In this document: piece by piece, positions 8,824-17,661 of the stretch | Layout: each line of letters begins with the position of its first letter | Position numbering within the stretch: position 1 is the first letter of the stretch | Assembly (NCBI RefSeq): GCF_050611725.1 | Contig: NZ_JBODJB010000001.1 | Span: 992,001 to 1,056,000 of the forward strand | Direction of reading: 5' to 3' | DNA: 64,000 nt | From: Ferruginibacter sp050611725 | Lineage (GTDB): Bacteria > Bacteroidota > Bacteroidia > Chitinophagales > Chitinophagaceae | The notes under the pieces: model-generated | Databases searched by the model: none | What the model saw: only the letters and a program-made list of their open reading frames with translations | What the model was told of the DNA's origin: nothing | Made by a program: the position numbers and the translations under genes

Positions 8824-9855
8824 TTACAGATCGGCTGTTTTTAGTTTTTTAGGGATCTTTACTTCGAAGCTCATTTCTTTACCCTCTCTTTTAGCTTTAA
8901 TGCTATAATTGGTTTTTCCTTCTGTTGGCTTTAATTGTTCTCTTGCATCATCAGTGTTATTGATCTTATTCCCGTTGATTTCTGTAATGATATCACCTTC
9001 CATTAACCCTGCGTTGGCTGCTGCTGATTCATCAACTACGTCAATTACTTTCACATTACCACCCTCTTCCGTATCCTTAATTTTTAATCCGAGTTTTTGC
9101 TGACGAGGCATATTATCATTGAAGTGAAATTGTTTAAGCATGTTTTCCTCACCATCTTCAAATCCTTCCATATCCGGCGGCATTGGAGGAGCTGGTGGAA
9201 AAGGGAAATGCTTCATCATATCATTCGGGTTTCCTTTGAAAGAAAATGACATTGATCTTTTTTCTTTCTTTTCTCCCAAAGTTGCTTTAACATTGGCTTT
9301 TTTACCTTTACGCAAATAGTACACTGTTATTTCATCTTTCACTTTTTTTGCACCTATGATCTTTGAAAGACCGGCGCTGGTAGTTACTTGTTCGTCGTCA
9401 ATTTTTGTAATGATGTCGCCTTCTTGCAGCCCCGCTTTTTCAGCGGCACTTCCTTCAATTACTTCAGTAATTTTTACACCTTTATCTTTCTTTTCAGTCG
9501 TTACACCTAAAAAAGGTCTGCTCTCTTCACCCCATTGGTCCATAAAATCTTCATTCAAGTTGAATGATTGTCCGCCCGGACCAAGATCAAAGGACATCAT
9601 ATCATCGCCATCACGAATGATCATTTTGCGTTTGTTGATGGTTATCTGATCATCTTTGAATTCGGCCAATGGTTTGCCGTTAACAATCACTTTGTCTCCT
9701 TTGATCTCAACGGTTACATTCATTTCTTTATCGCCTTTTTTTCGAATAACAACTTCTTCAGTTTCATTGTCTTTTTTTACATCTTCCTGTGCCCACAAAC
9801 AAGTAGGGAAACCGATAAAAGCCAATACAGCAGTGGTAATTAATATTTTTTTCAT
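8824..9855 (-). CDS. Secreted protein with two PDZ domains
   Basis: A 343-residue exported protein. Residues 1-22 are a signal peptide (MKKILITTAVLAFIGFPTCL then WAQ). PDZ domain 1 spans about 113-195 (RPFLGVTTEKKDKGVKITEV, SAAEKAGLQEGDIITKID). A proline-rich linker at 218-229 (PFPPAPPMPPDM) separates it from PDZ domain 2 at about 253-337 (AAANAGLMEGDIITEINGN). There is no trypsin-like protease domain, so this is not a DegP/HtrA enzyme. It probably acts as a periplasmic scaffold or substrate-recognition protein; the partner is unknown. Confidence 0.85.
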   Translation of the reverse strand: MKKILITTAVLAFIGFPTCLWAQEDVKKDNETEEVVIRKKGDKEMNVTVEIKGDKVIVNGKPLAEFKDDQITINKRKMIIRDGDDMMSFDLGPGGQSFNLNEDFMDQWGEESRPFLGVTTEKKDKGVKITEVIEGSAAEKAGLQEGDIITKIDDEQVTTSAGLSKIIGAKKVKDEITVYYLRKGKKANVKATLGEKKEKRSMSFSFKGNPNDMMKHFPFPPAPPMPPDMEGFEDGEENMLKQFHFNDNMPRQQKLGLKIKDTEEGGNVKVIDVVDESAAANAGLMEGDIITEINGNKINNTDDAREQLKPTEGKTNYSIKAKREGKEMSFEVKIPKKLKTADL

Positions 9856-9994
9856 AATGTTTATTTTTATGTACGAAGCCTTTAGTAGATCAAAAATAGA
9901 AAGAAAATTTGAATTACGAAATCTTTCGCAGATAATTTTAGGGCTTTAACAAAATTTTATGGGAGATGGGAACGCAGATGTTGCAGATTTTGAC

Positions 9995-10034
9995 GGATTA
10001 AAACGGATTTATCTGTGAAGATCAGTTTTAATCC
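9995..10034. repeat. Short inverted repeat in the PDZ-GNAT intergenic region
   Basis: The arms ggattaaaac (9995-10004) and gttttaatcc (10025-10034) can form a 10-bp stem. The surrounding gcagatgttgcagatttt and aatccatgtaatccgtg segments look like a decayed interspersed repeat. It is just past the GNAT gene's stop and lacks a T-run, so a terminator is not clear. Confidence 0.45.
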
Positions 10035-10052
10035 ATGTAATCCGTGATTCTA

Positions 10053-10556
10053 TCACTTAGTAATTATATAAACCTTAGTTCTACCATCGCAGTCATTAGT
10101 TTCTTTTAAATATTGCATACCTATTTTTTCAAGAATTTTCCAGGATGCGATATTATCTATATGTGCTTTGGCTATGATAGTGGATAGATTTAATTTTTTT
10201 AAGCCGTATTCAATTGTTGCGGCGGCAGCTTCAGAAGCATAACCATTGCCCCAGTATTTTTCAAAGATGCGATAACCAAGATCAATCTCATCATCTTCTT
10301 TAATATATTTTAAACCACACCACCCTATAAACTCGTTGTTGCTTTTTAAGTACATGGCCCATCTGCCTAAATTATTTTCGTATTGTGGTAAGATGATATT
10401 GACCAAAATATTTTCAGCCTGCTCTATTGTTTGTAAAACGGGTTCATGAACATATTTAACAACTTCAGGTGAGCTGTTGAGGTCTAGTAATAATTCAGCA
10501 TCAGTTTTTGTGAACTGACGAAATACTAAACGTGGTGTTTCAAATAAAATGTTCAT
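10053..10556 (-). CDS. GNAT-family N-acetyltransferase (RimJ/RimL-like)
   Basis: A 167-residue cytosolic acetyltransferase. It starts ILFETPRLVFRQFTKTDAEL, typical of the RimJ/RimL/Acetyltransf_3 group that acetylates protein N termini or small amines. It continues with NEFIGWCGLKYI and DLGYRIFEKYWGNGYASEA, which contains the acetyl-CoA loop (Y-W-G-x-G-Y-A). The end has the 'ASWKILEKIGMQ' block typical of the fold. The acceptor substrate cannot be predicted. It lies 17 bp downstream of the bestrophin-like gene on the same strand. Confidence 0.85.
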   Translation of the reverse strand: MNILFETPRLVFRQFTKTDAELLLDLNSSPEVVKYVHEPVLQTIEQAENILVNIILPQYENNLGRWAMYLKSNNEFIGWCGLKYIKEDDEIDLGYRIFEKYWGNGYASEAAAATIEYGLKKLNLSTIIAKAHIDNIASWKILEKIGMQYLKETNDCDGRTKVYIITK

Positions 10557-10573
10557 AGAAAGCTATTTTAAGG

Positions 10574-11458
10574 TTATATGAGCTCATTTACAGACCTACG
10601 AATGTTTTCTGAAATTTTATCCGTAGGCACATCGTTCTCATCGCCACCAAAAGGATCTTCAATTTCTTCAGCAATTAATTCCAAACTTGCCAGCACATAA
10701 AAGATAAATGCAACCACAGGAATAACATAGTAACCAAGATTGAATACATATCCAAACGGCAATGTCATCACATAAATGAAAATGAATTTTTTTATGAAAA
10801 CGCTATAAGAAAAAGGAATTGGAGTGTTCTTAATTCTTTCGCAAGCGCCGCAGATATCTGTAAAAGATTGCAACTCTGTATTCAAAAATATGAGTTGATC
10901 GCCGGTGATGATCTTTTGCTGATAGAGCTCTTGTATTTTTTTGAAAATAGATGCTGCGATCTGATTGGGCAAATGTTTGCTTTCATCAATGGCATTCAAT
11001 AAAGGATGGGCTTTATCTTCAGCAAATAATTCAATTCTTGTTTTTTCAGAACCTAAATGACTGCGTAAAGTGGCAGCATAAGCAGGAATAACAGTTCGGA
11101 AAAAACTACGGTTCTCTTCATCATTTTCCGGAAGTATGGCTGCTAATTTAATAGCCAGGTTTCTGCTGTTATTTACCAATGCACCCCAAAGTTTTCTTCC
11201 TTCCCACCAACGATCGTAAGCAGTGTTGGTACGGAATACCAACAACATAGAAATGGCAAAGCCAAGCAGACTGTGCATTACAGGAATATTCTTTACATAA
11301 CTATTGGCTGATAATTGAAAATATTCTTTTTCAAGAAATGCAATGATGCCCGAGTAAGCACATATACCAAGAATAAGTGGAAACAATTTTCTGAATGTAT
11401 CCGCTTTGTGTAAACGAAAGATAAAGGAGAACCACTCTTTGGGATTATAATTGATCAT
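10574..11458 (-). CDS. Bestrophin-like (UPF0187) channel protein
   Basis: A 294-residue membrane protein of the bestrophin/RFP-TM family, which forms pentameric anion- or cation-selective channels. Typical blocks are PKEWFSFIFRLHKADTFRKL at the N terminus, LLVFRTNTAYDRWWEGRKLW after the second TM, and the C-terminal ELIAEEIEDPFGGDENDVP, the conserved EDPFG segment. I chose the ATG at 11458 because an earlier in-frame ATG at 11497 lies inside the alaS terminator hairpin. The GNAT gene follows. Confidence 0.9.
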   Translation of the reverse strand: MINYNPKEWFSFIFRLHKADTFRKLFPLILGICAYSGIIAFLEKEYFQLSANSYVKNIPVMHSLLGFAISMLLVFRTNTAYDRWWEGRKLWGALVNNSRNLAIKLAAILPENDEENRSFFRTVIPAYAATLRSHLGSEKTRIELFAEDKAHPLLNAIDESKHLPNQIAASIFKKIQELYQQKIITGDQLIFLNTELQSFTDICGACERIKNTPIPFSYSVFIKKFIFIYVMTLPFGYVFNLGYYVIPVVAFIFYVLASLELIAEEIEDPFGGDENDVPTDKISENIRRSVNELI

Positions 11459-11474
11459 AGTAAGAATGATTGAG

Positions 11475-11511
11475 TAAAAAACGGACGAAGTTTTCAAAAC
11501 TTCGTCCGTTT
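11475..11511 (-). terminator. Rho-independent terminator of alaS
   Basis: The arms acggacgaagtttt (11481-11494) and aaaacttcgtccgt (11496-11509) form a perfect 14-bp stem. On the minus strand it is followed by six T. It begins 8-10 bp after the alaS stop codon. Confidence 0.9.
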
Positions 11512-11518
11512 GTGAAGA

Positions 11519-14137
11519 CTATAATAATGATTTTACTTTCTCTATAACGTCTTTCAAATTGGCAACGTTTTGTCCGCCTGCTGTAGCAAGGTTTTTTTGT
11601 CCGCCACCACCACCTTTGATCAATGGAGAGATATGCTCTTTAATGATCTTGCCAGCATCTAGTCCTTTAGCAGCAACAACTGTATCGGCAATACTTACGG
11701 CAACAAATGCCTTGCCGTCAATATTAGTACAAAGCACTGCTACGTGATTGTTTAAATGATTTTTCAGGTCAAAGCAAAGCTTCTTTAGAGCATCGGCATT
11801 GCTTACTTCAATAATATCTCCAACGAAATTGATGTTGTTGATGATCTCGTCTTTTTGCAATAGCTCATTGCGAATGCCAACTAATTGTCTTGCTTCTAAT
11901 CCTTCAATACGTTTGCTGAGTGTATTGTTTTCGGCTAATAAATTTTCGATAGACTTGTTAATGTCTTTTGGATTTTTTAATAGGCCTTTAATAGTGTTGA
12001 TCTCAGCGAATGTATTGCTTACTAATGTTTCTGCAGCAATACCACAAACTGCTTCTATACGACGAACACCTGCAGCAACGGCACTTTCAGAAGTTATTTT
12101 GAACAAACCTAATTCTCCTGTGCTACCAACATGTGTACCACCGCATAACTCGATCGAGTACGCCGGATCCATGATAACCACTCTCACTTTATCGCCATAT
12201 TTTTCGCCAAACAAAGCCATTGCACCCATTGCAATTGCTTCATCTTTACTCATCTCTTTAATTACAACCGGGATATTAGCTCTGATCTTTTCATTTACTA
12301 TTTGTTCAACTTTCGAAATTTCTTCATCGGTTACTTTAGCAAAATGACTGAAGTCGAAACGTAAATTTTCGTCGTTATTTAAACTTCCTTTTTGTGCAAT
12401 GTGTTTGCCCAATACTTGTTGTAGGGCTGCCTGCAGCAAATGCGTAGCACTATGGTGTACTGTAATGTTTTTTCTTCTTTCTGCATCAACTTTTGCGATG
12501 ACCTCCCCAGTTAGATCATCAGGAATAGACTCCGTGAAATGAATAATTAAATCGTTTTCCTTTTTGGTGTCAACGATTTTTAGTTTTTCATTTTTAATTA
12601 TTAACTCTCCTCTGTCTCCAACCTGCCCGCCGCTTTCAGCATAGAATGGAGTTGTGTCCAAAACCAATTGGTACAATTCTTTTCCTTTGCCTGAAACTTT
12701 TCTATACTTAACGATCTTACTTTTTGTTTCTAAACTATCGTAGCCTACGAATTTATTTGCAACATTTTCAATAAGTGTTACCCAGTCTTCTGTATCTAAT
12801 GCTGATGCGGAGCGACTGCGATTTTTTTGTTCTTGCATTTCTTTTTCAAAACCTACTTCATCAACAGATAAATTATTTTCAGAAGCGATCAATCTTGTAA
12901 GGTCAATTGGGAAACCAAATGTATCTAACAATTCAAAAGCTGCTGCACCGTTAATTGTTTTGGATGATTGCGAAGATGCAATTACTTCATCGATCTTTTT
13001 TAATCCTTTATCTAATGTTCTTAAAAATGCCTCTTCTTCTTCTTTAATTACTTTGCCTACAAAATCTTTCTGTGCATTCAACTCTGGAAAAACATTTTCG
13101 AATTGTTTTGCAATAACCGGCAACAATTGATGTAGCAAAGGTTGTTTGTAATCTAAATAAGAATAATAATAACGAACTGCTCTACGAAGGATTCGGCGTA
13201 TAACATAGCCTGCACCTGTGTTTGATGGCAACTGCCCATCTGCAATAGTGAAAGATATGGCTCTTATATGATCTGCCAAAACACGGAAAGCAATGCTTTC
13301 TTTATCATCTCCGGCAGTATATTTTTTGTTGGTAATTTTTTCTATTGCTGCAAGGGTGCCTGTGAAAACATCGGTATCGTAATTGCTTTGTTTGCCTTGT
13401 AATACTCTTACCAAACGTTCGAATCCCATGCCAGTATCAACATGTGTAGCAGGTAATGGTTCAAGCGTTCCGTCTTTTTTTCGGTTATACTGAATAAATA
13501 CATTGTTCCAGATTTCTATAACTTGCGGATGATCATTGTTAACTAAATCTTTACCAGGTATTTTTACTCTTTCTTCGTTGCTTCTGCAATCGACATGTAT
13601 TTCAGTACAAGGACCACATGGACCAGTATCTCCCATCTCCCAAAAATTATCTTTTTTATTTCCAAAAATAATTCTCTCTTCTGGCAGTATTTTTTTCCAT
13701 TCTGCTAATGCAATTTTAGATGGTGGTAAGCCTTCTTTTTCATCTCCTTCAAAAACGGTAACGTATAAACGGTCTTTATCCAATTTGTACACTTCAGTTA
13801 GTAATTCCCAACTCCAAGCTATGGCTTCGGCTTTAAAATAGTCGCCAAAGCTCCAGTTGCCTAACATTTCAAAAAGCGTATGGTGATAAGTGTCAACTCC
13901 TACTTCTTCCAAATCGTTATGTTTGCCACTAACCCTTAAACATTTTTGTGTATCTGCAATACGTGGAGAAGGAGCCGGTTTGTTACCCAAAAAATAATCT
14001 TTGAACTGGTTCATACCTGCGTTAGTGAAAAGCAAAGTAGGGTCATCTTTCAGCACAACGGGTGCTGAAGGCACGATCGTATGTCCTTTCGATTTGAAGA
14101 AATCAAGAAACTGTTGTCTTATCTCAGCTGCAGTCAT
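11519..14137 (-). CDS. alaS: Alanine--tRNA ligase
   Basis: An 872-residue class II synthetase that charges tRNA(Ala) and edits mischarged Ser and Gly. The N terminus has TAAEIRQQFLDFFKSKGHTI and FTNAGMNQFKDYFLG. The catalytic core includes THVDTGMGFERL and GYVIRRILRRAVRYY. The editing domain has the zinc motifs HHSATHLLQAAL and the later ELCGGTHVGSTGELG. The C-Ala domain ends in a glycine-rich IKGGGGGQKNLATAGGQ segment. Length and order of domains are canonical. A -7 motif TACCTTTG lies about 75 bp upstream (14212-14219). Confidence 0.97.
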   Translation of the reverse strand: MTAAEIRQQFLDFFKSKGHTIVPSAPVVLKDDPTLLFTNAGMNQFKDYFLGNKPAPSPRIADTQKCLRVSGKHNDLEEVGVDTYHHTLFEMLGNWSFGDYFKAEAIAWSWELLTEVYKLDKDRLYVTVFEGDEKEGLPPSKIALAEWKKILPEERIIFGNKKDNFWEMGDTGPCGPCTEIHVDCRSNEERVKIPGKDLVNNDHPQVIEIWNNVFIQYNRKKDGTLEPLPATHVDTGMGFERLVRVLQGKQSNYDTDVFTGTLAAIEKITNKKYTAGDDKESIAFRVLADHIRAISFTIADGQLPSNTGAGYVIRRILRRAVRYYYSYLDYKQPLLHQLLPVIAKQFENVFPELNAQKDFVGKVIKEEEEAFLRTLDKGLKKIDEVIASSQSSKTINGAAAFELLDTFGFPIDLTRLIASENNLSVDEVGFEKEMQEQKNRSRSASALDTEDWVTLIENVANKFVGYDSLETKSKIVKYRKVSGKGKELYQLVLDTTPFYAESGGQVGDRGELIIKNEKLKIVDTKKENDLIIHFTESIPDDLTGEVIAKVDAERRKNITVHHSATHLLQAALQQVLGKHIAQKGSLNNDENLRFDFSHFAKVTDEEISKVEQIVNEKIRANIPVVIKEMSKDEAIAMGAMALFGEKYGDKVRVVIMDPAYSIELCGGTHVGSTGELGLFKITSESAVAAGVRRIEAVCGIAAETLVSNTFAEINTIKGLLKNPKDINKSIENLLAENNTLSKRIEGLEARQLVGIRNELLQKDEIINNINFVGDIIEVSNADALKKLCFDLKNHLNNHVAVLCTNIDGKAFVAVSIADTVVAAKGLDAGKIIKEHISPLIKGGGGGQKNLATAGGQNVANLKDVIEKVKSLL

Positions 14138-14182
14138 AATAACCTTTGTATTTTTTGGGTTGATTTTTGGAATTTAACGGTC

Positions 14183-14190
14183 TATATTTG
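14183..14190 (+). promoter_or_regulatory. Candidate -7 element for the M23 peptidase gene
   Basis: TATATTTG matches the Bacteroidota -7 consensus TAnnTTTG. It is about 160 bp upstream of the M23 start, with a repeat core between. No well-spaced -33 TTTG was found (the nearest copies are 13 and 25 bp away). Confidence 0.35.
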
Positions 14191-14211
14191 TACACTTTTG
14201 AGAAGTGGGCA

Positions 14212-14219
14212 CAAAGGTA
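14212..14219 (-). promoter_or_regulatory. Candidate -7 element for alaS
   Basis: Read on the minus strand this is TACCTTTG, an exact TAnnTTTG match, about 75 bp upstream of the alaS ATG. No clear -33 element was found. Confidence 0.4.
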
Positions 14220-14243
14220 ACGAAAACAGCCATTTTTTAGGGC

Positions 14244-14301
14244 TGAATAATGGTAAACTGTACAAGTGTGCGACGCAACGATGTTGCCATTGGTACTAAA
14301 G
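14244..14301 (+). repeat. Interspersed repeat core, copy D (upstream of M23 gene)
   Basis: It contains GGTAAACTGTACAAGTGTG and CGACGCAACGATGTTGCCAT and ends in ACTAAAGC, closely matching copy C before carB. It points toward the downstream gene, with the ATG about 50 bp away. Confidence 0.7.
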
Positions 14302-14352
14302 CCCGGACCGAAACCAAAAACCAACATTTTTTGCCGAAGGCAGAAATTGAGC

Positions 14353-15324
14353 ATGAAAAAAATTAAATACTTCTATAATACTAATACGCTTCGTTACGAA
14401 AAGCTTGTAACGCCGCTGAGAGTGCGGCTACTAAGGGTTTTTGGTTTCGTTTCCGCATTATTGGTAAGCTCGGCATTGGTTATTTGGGTGTACACAAGAT
14501 TTGTTCCCCGCCCTACGGATAAAGTAATGGAGTACCGATATAATTCGATGAAGGAAAATTATGCTACGCTGAAAAGTGAGGTAAAAACCCTTCAGGATCA
14601 GATAGCTCAGCTGGAGAAAAGAGACAATGAAGTTTACCGGAGTATTTTTGAGGCCAACCCTGTGCCGGATAGTATGAGGGTGAAATTGATAGAAAAGAAA
14701 AAGGAACTGGATAAAGTAGAAGCATTGAATGACGATCAACTGAGTAATGAAATAGCCAATAGTTTGAACAATATAGCTGCACGAATTTCGTATCAGCGAA
14801 CCAGTTATGATGGTATTGAAAAGTTGATCAATAATCAGGAGGCTAAATTATCGAGTATTCCGGCTATACAACCACTAAGTAATAAAGATCTTACAAGAAT
14901 TGCCAGTGGTTTTGGTATGAGGATACATCCTATTTACGGTATTCCTAAAATGCATAATGGGCTTGACTTTACGGCACCTCAGGGTACACCGATCTACGCA
15001 ACGGGTGATGGCACTGTAACAACTGCAGGGGTAGGTAACGGCACAGGTAACCATGTGATCATTAATCACGGGTATGGTTACGAGACCGTATACATGCACA
15101 TGGTACGCATTAAAGTTCGTGATGGACAGCATGTAAAACGTGGCGAAGTGATCGGGTGGGTGGGTAGCACCGGAGCCAGTACAGGACCACATTGTCACTA
15201 TGAAGTACACATCAATGGTTCGCCGGTTGATCCTGTTTACTTTTTCTACAACGATTTAAATGCAGAACAATATGACAGATTATTGAAGCTTGCTGCAACG
15301 GGTAGTGCTAAGAGCTTCGATTAG
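14353..15324 (+). CDS. M23-family metallopeptidase, membrane-anchored with coiled coil
   Basis: A 323-residue peptidoglycan endopeptidase-like protein. One TM helix (about 29-48) is followed by a coiled coil (about 58-125) and a C-terminal LytM/M23 domain (about 183-300). The zinc ligands are visible: H201 and D205 in KMHNGLDFTAP, and H280/H282 in TGPHCHYEVH. The likely role is cleavage of peptide cross-bridges during wall growth or division, acting in the periplasm. The ATG at 14353 gives a normal short cytoplasmic tail; the in-frame extension to 14266 would translate repeat copy D and is not used. The MerR gene follows on the same strand. Confidence 0.9.
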   Translation: MKKIKYFYNTNTLRYEKLVTPLRVRLLRVFGFVSALLVSSALVIWVYTRFVPRPTDKVMEYRYNSMKENYATLKSEVKTLQDQIAQLEKRDNEVYRSIFEANPVPDSMRVKLIEKKKELDKVEALNDDQLSNEIANSLNNIAARISYQRTSYDGIEKLINNQEAKLSSIPAIQPLSNKDLTRIASGFGMRIHPIYGIPKMHNGLDFTAPQGTPIYATGDGTVTTAGVGNGTGNHVIINHGYGYETVYMHMVRIKVRDGQHVKRGEVIGWVGSTGASTGPHCHYEVHINGSPVDPVYFFYNDLNAEQYDRLLKLAATGSAKSFD

Positions 15325-15328
15325 GATT

Positions 15329-15450
15329 GTTGCCCCCATCCCCTAAAGGGGTGTTATTGATGCAGTATTTCTAATTATTATTATTATTTTTATACCAGCA
15401 GTAGTTTTTCATGGCATCATCGTTGTGTCACAATCCGTTCATCGGCATTA
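15329..15450 (+). repeat. Composite interspersed repeat, copy F (directly after the M23 stop codon)
   Basis: It starts 4 bp after the TAG with tgcccccatcccctaaaggg (internal short palindrome). After a low-complexity att stretch comes ttataccagcagtagttttt, then catggcatcatcgttgtgtc and caatccgttcatcggcat. The reverse complement of 46530-46648 has the same parts in the same order. Confidence 0.75.
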
Positions 15451-15469
15451 CTACTATTAAACTTTTTTA

Positions 15470-16000
15470 ATGGCACTTTCACAAATAGCATTTGATTTTT
15501 TTGATGATTCTCCGCAGCAACCCTTGCAGGAGAAGAAGAAAGCTGTTGCTAAAAAGAAAGAGCCGAAAGTAGTTGTAGAGTCTGTAGTAATTCCAAGACC
15601 CAAGGTAAAATCTACCAGAGGTAGAAAGAGTATTGAAGAGATGAATGCAGGTGTAGAACTGGTGAACGTACCGGATGATGAGGAGTTGTTCTCTAAAATG
15701 TATTACTCTATTGGCAAGGTGGCAGATATGTTTAAAGTGAACCAGTCGTTGATACGTCTTTGGGAGAATGAGTTTGATATCTTAAAGCCGAAGAAGAACG
15801 GTAAGGGCGACAGGTTGTTTCGTCCGGAGGATATTAAAAACATTCAGTTGATCTACCATTTGATGAGAGAAAAAAAATACACCATGCAGGGTGCTAAAGA
15901 TTTCATCAAACAAAATAAAAAGGCAGAAGAAAAATTTGCTGCCATTGATGCCCTAAAAAAAATGAAAGGGTTTTTATTGGAGCTAAAGGCGAATCTATAA
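15470..16000 (+). CDS. MerR-family transcriptional regulator
   Basis: A 176-residue protein. The first ~75 residues are lysine-rich and low in structure (QEKKKAVAKKKEPK). A MerR-type winged helix-turn-helix follows at about 79-150, starting MYYSIGKVADMFKVNQSLIR and continuing with the 'LWENEFDILKPKKNGKGDRLF' wing. There is no long C-terminal effector domain or metal-binding cysteine set. Genes of this type next to alaS and an M23 peptidase recur in related genomes as far as I recall. The effector and targets are unknown. Confidence 0.88.
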   Translation: MALSQIAFDFFDDSPQQPLQEKKKAVAKKKEPKVVVESVVIPRPKVKSTRGRKSIEEMNAGVELVNVPDDEELFSKMYYSIGKVADMFKVNQSLIRLWENEFDILKPKKNGKGDRLFRPEDIKNIQLIYHLMREKKYTMQGAKDFIKQNKKAEEKFAAIDALKKMKGFLLELKANL

Positions 16001-16047
16001 GCCAGGAATTGCACTAACTTTCACGAATGTTTTATACACGGGATTCT

Positions 16048-16566
16048 ATGAGAACATTTTTTACACTTCTTATATTATTTTTTTCTCACACAATTTTTGC
16101 TCAGGTAGAGTACGAAATAAGTCAGGACCCCAAACATCCTGAAGTAACCATCTACCGAGGAACGATCGATAAATATTTATTGCAGAATACTCCCGAATTT
16201 GCAAAATGGTATAAACAAAATCAACAAGGGTATGCTCCCGATTCAGCTGTGCTGAAAAGTTTTGAAAAAGCAAAAGATACAATTCAGTTTGTGATCTTTG
16301 GCGGCACCTGGTGTGACGATACTCAATATATACTGCCAAAGTTCTTTAAACTGCAGGAGATGTCCGGCATTCCTGATTCTTCTATTACTTTATTCGGTGT
16401 GAACAGAAAGAAAGTGGCGTTGGGTCATATTGCCGAAGCATTCAATATTACGGCTGTACCAACCATTATCATTATGAAAGAGGGTAAGGAAATGGGCAGG
16501 GTTGTCGAATATGGTAAAACCGGTAAATGGGATAAAGAGTTAGCGGAAATTATTCGTGTTCTCTGA
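16048..16566 (+). CDS. Exported thioredoxin-family protein with a single active-site cysteine
   Basis: 172 residues from the ATG at 16048, chosen because it starts a clean signal peptide (MRTFFTLLILFFSHTIFAQ). An ATG 21 bp upstream is also in frame. The thioredoxin fold has FGGTWCDDTQYILPKFFK where WCxxC would lie. Only the first cysteine is present and the second is Thr, so the protein cannot run a normal dithiol cycle. The cis-Pro segment is TAVPTIIIM. Possible roles are a monothiol redox or thiol-binding protein. The 3' end overlaps the convergent MscS gene by 17 bp. Confidence 0.8.
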   Translation: MRTFFTLLILFFSHTIFAQVEYEISQDPKHPEVTIYRGTIDKYLLQNTPEFAKWYKQNQQGYAPDSAVLKSFEKAKDTIQFVIFGGTWCDDTQYILPKFFKLQEMSGIPDSSITLFGVNRKKVALGHIAEAFNITAVPTIIIMKEGKEMGRVVEYGKTGKWDKELAEIIRVL

Positions 16567-17653
16567 TATCGTTGTTTATGGCAATTGTATTTACTTCTCC
16601 GGCAAAATTGATCTCATTCTCTTCCAGCATTTTTTTTATTTCAAAGTTGATGGTTTGTTTAAGTGTATCAAATTCATCCATTGAAAATGGTTGTGTAAAA
16701 TATTCTACCGTAACTACAATGCCATTTCTGCTGATGTCTTTTACAAACACTGAGTGAGATGATATTTGATCTTCTCTTGCTGCCAATGATTTTTTTATAG
16801 CCTCAGTTAATGCTTGTGTAAGGGCCAATGATGTTTTTGATGATAGTTCTAATTTTATTTCTGCTCTTCTGTTTGTACGCATGCTGAAGTTATCAACCAT
16901 AGTGTCAACCATTTGTTTATTGGGTACAGTAACCAATGTTTTATCGGTAGTACGGATACGGGTGCTGCGTAAACCAATATGTTCAACTTTACCTGTAACT
17001 GTATTTACTTTTACTATGTCGCCTGTGAAAAATGGTTTATCAAAAAAGATGATAAAAGAAGCGATGAGGTTTTCTAAACTTTCTTTGGCGGCAAGTGCTA
17101 ATGCGGCACCGACAATGCTCAGGCCGGTTAATAATTGGCCAATAGGTTGATGAAAACAGGCTTTGATAATTAATAAAACACCAATTACACCAATGATTAC
17201 TTTTAAAAAATCTCTGAAGAAAACAATAAGTTGATCATCTCTTGTATCGGCAGTAAGATTGGCTTTATGCTCCATTACCATTGCAACAAAATCTACAAAA
17301 CGCAATAACAACCAAGTAAACGCAATGATGATGATACCGATACCAAGTCTTGATGCAATATCACGGGTGGTGTGTCCGTAAATATCATATTCAAGGGCCT
17401 GCGGAAAATTAAGTTTATCAATTGCAAAAATGGAAATGAAAATAACGAGAAACCATTCCAGTGGTTCAACAACAAGATCAACAAATGTTCTTTTTTCAAT
17501 GGTTGACCAAATTCTGTGTACCAACCTGTAGCATAGTGCAGCAATATATCTCGACAAATATCTTTTTAAAAGCAGTACAACTAATATTGTTGTGCCAACA
17601 ATAATATAACTGCGAATGGTGTTGTTGAAATGTATCTCGTCTAAAAAATTCAT
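16550..17653 (-). CDS. Small-conductance mechanosensitive channel (MscS family)
   Basis: A 367-residue inner-membrane protein. Four to five TM helices (about 15-33, 60-85, 100-125, 150-170) lead into the pore-lining helix GLSIVGAALALAAKESLENL. That is followed by the MscS beta domain with FFDKPFFTGDIVKVNTVTGK and the VPNKQMVDTMVDNFS segment. It opens under membrane tension to release solutes. The ATG at 17653 is preferred to a TTG two codons upstream. Confidence 0.9.
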   Translation of the reverse strand: MNFLDEIHFNNTIRSYIIVGTTILVVLLLKRYLSRYIAALCYRLVHRIWSTIEKRTFVDLVVEPLEWFLVIFISIFAIDKLNFPQALEYDIYGHTTRDIASRLGIGIIIIAFTWLLLRFVDFVAMVMEHKANLTADTRDDQLIVFFRDFLKVIIGVIGVLLIIKACFHQPIGQLLTGLSIVGAALALAAKESLENLIASFIIFFDKPFFTGDIVKVNTVTGKVEHIGLRSTRIRTTDKTLVTVPNKQMVDTMVDNFSMRTNRRAEIKLELSSKTSLALTQALTEAIKKSLAAREDQISSHSVFVKDISRNGIVVTVEYFTQPFSMDEFDTLKQTINFEIKKMLEENEINFAGEVNTIAINNDIREHE

Positions 17654-17661
17654 GAGCAAAA

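Noticed and set aside
14266..14352. N-terminal extension of the M23 peptidase
   Set aside because: It would translate the repeat core copy D and precede the natural start MKKIKYFYNT; the ATG at 14353 is kept.
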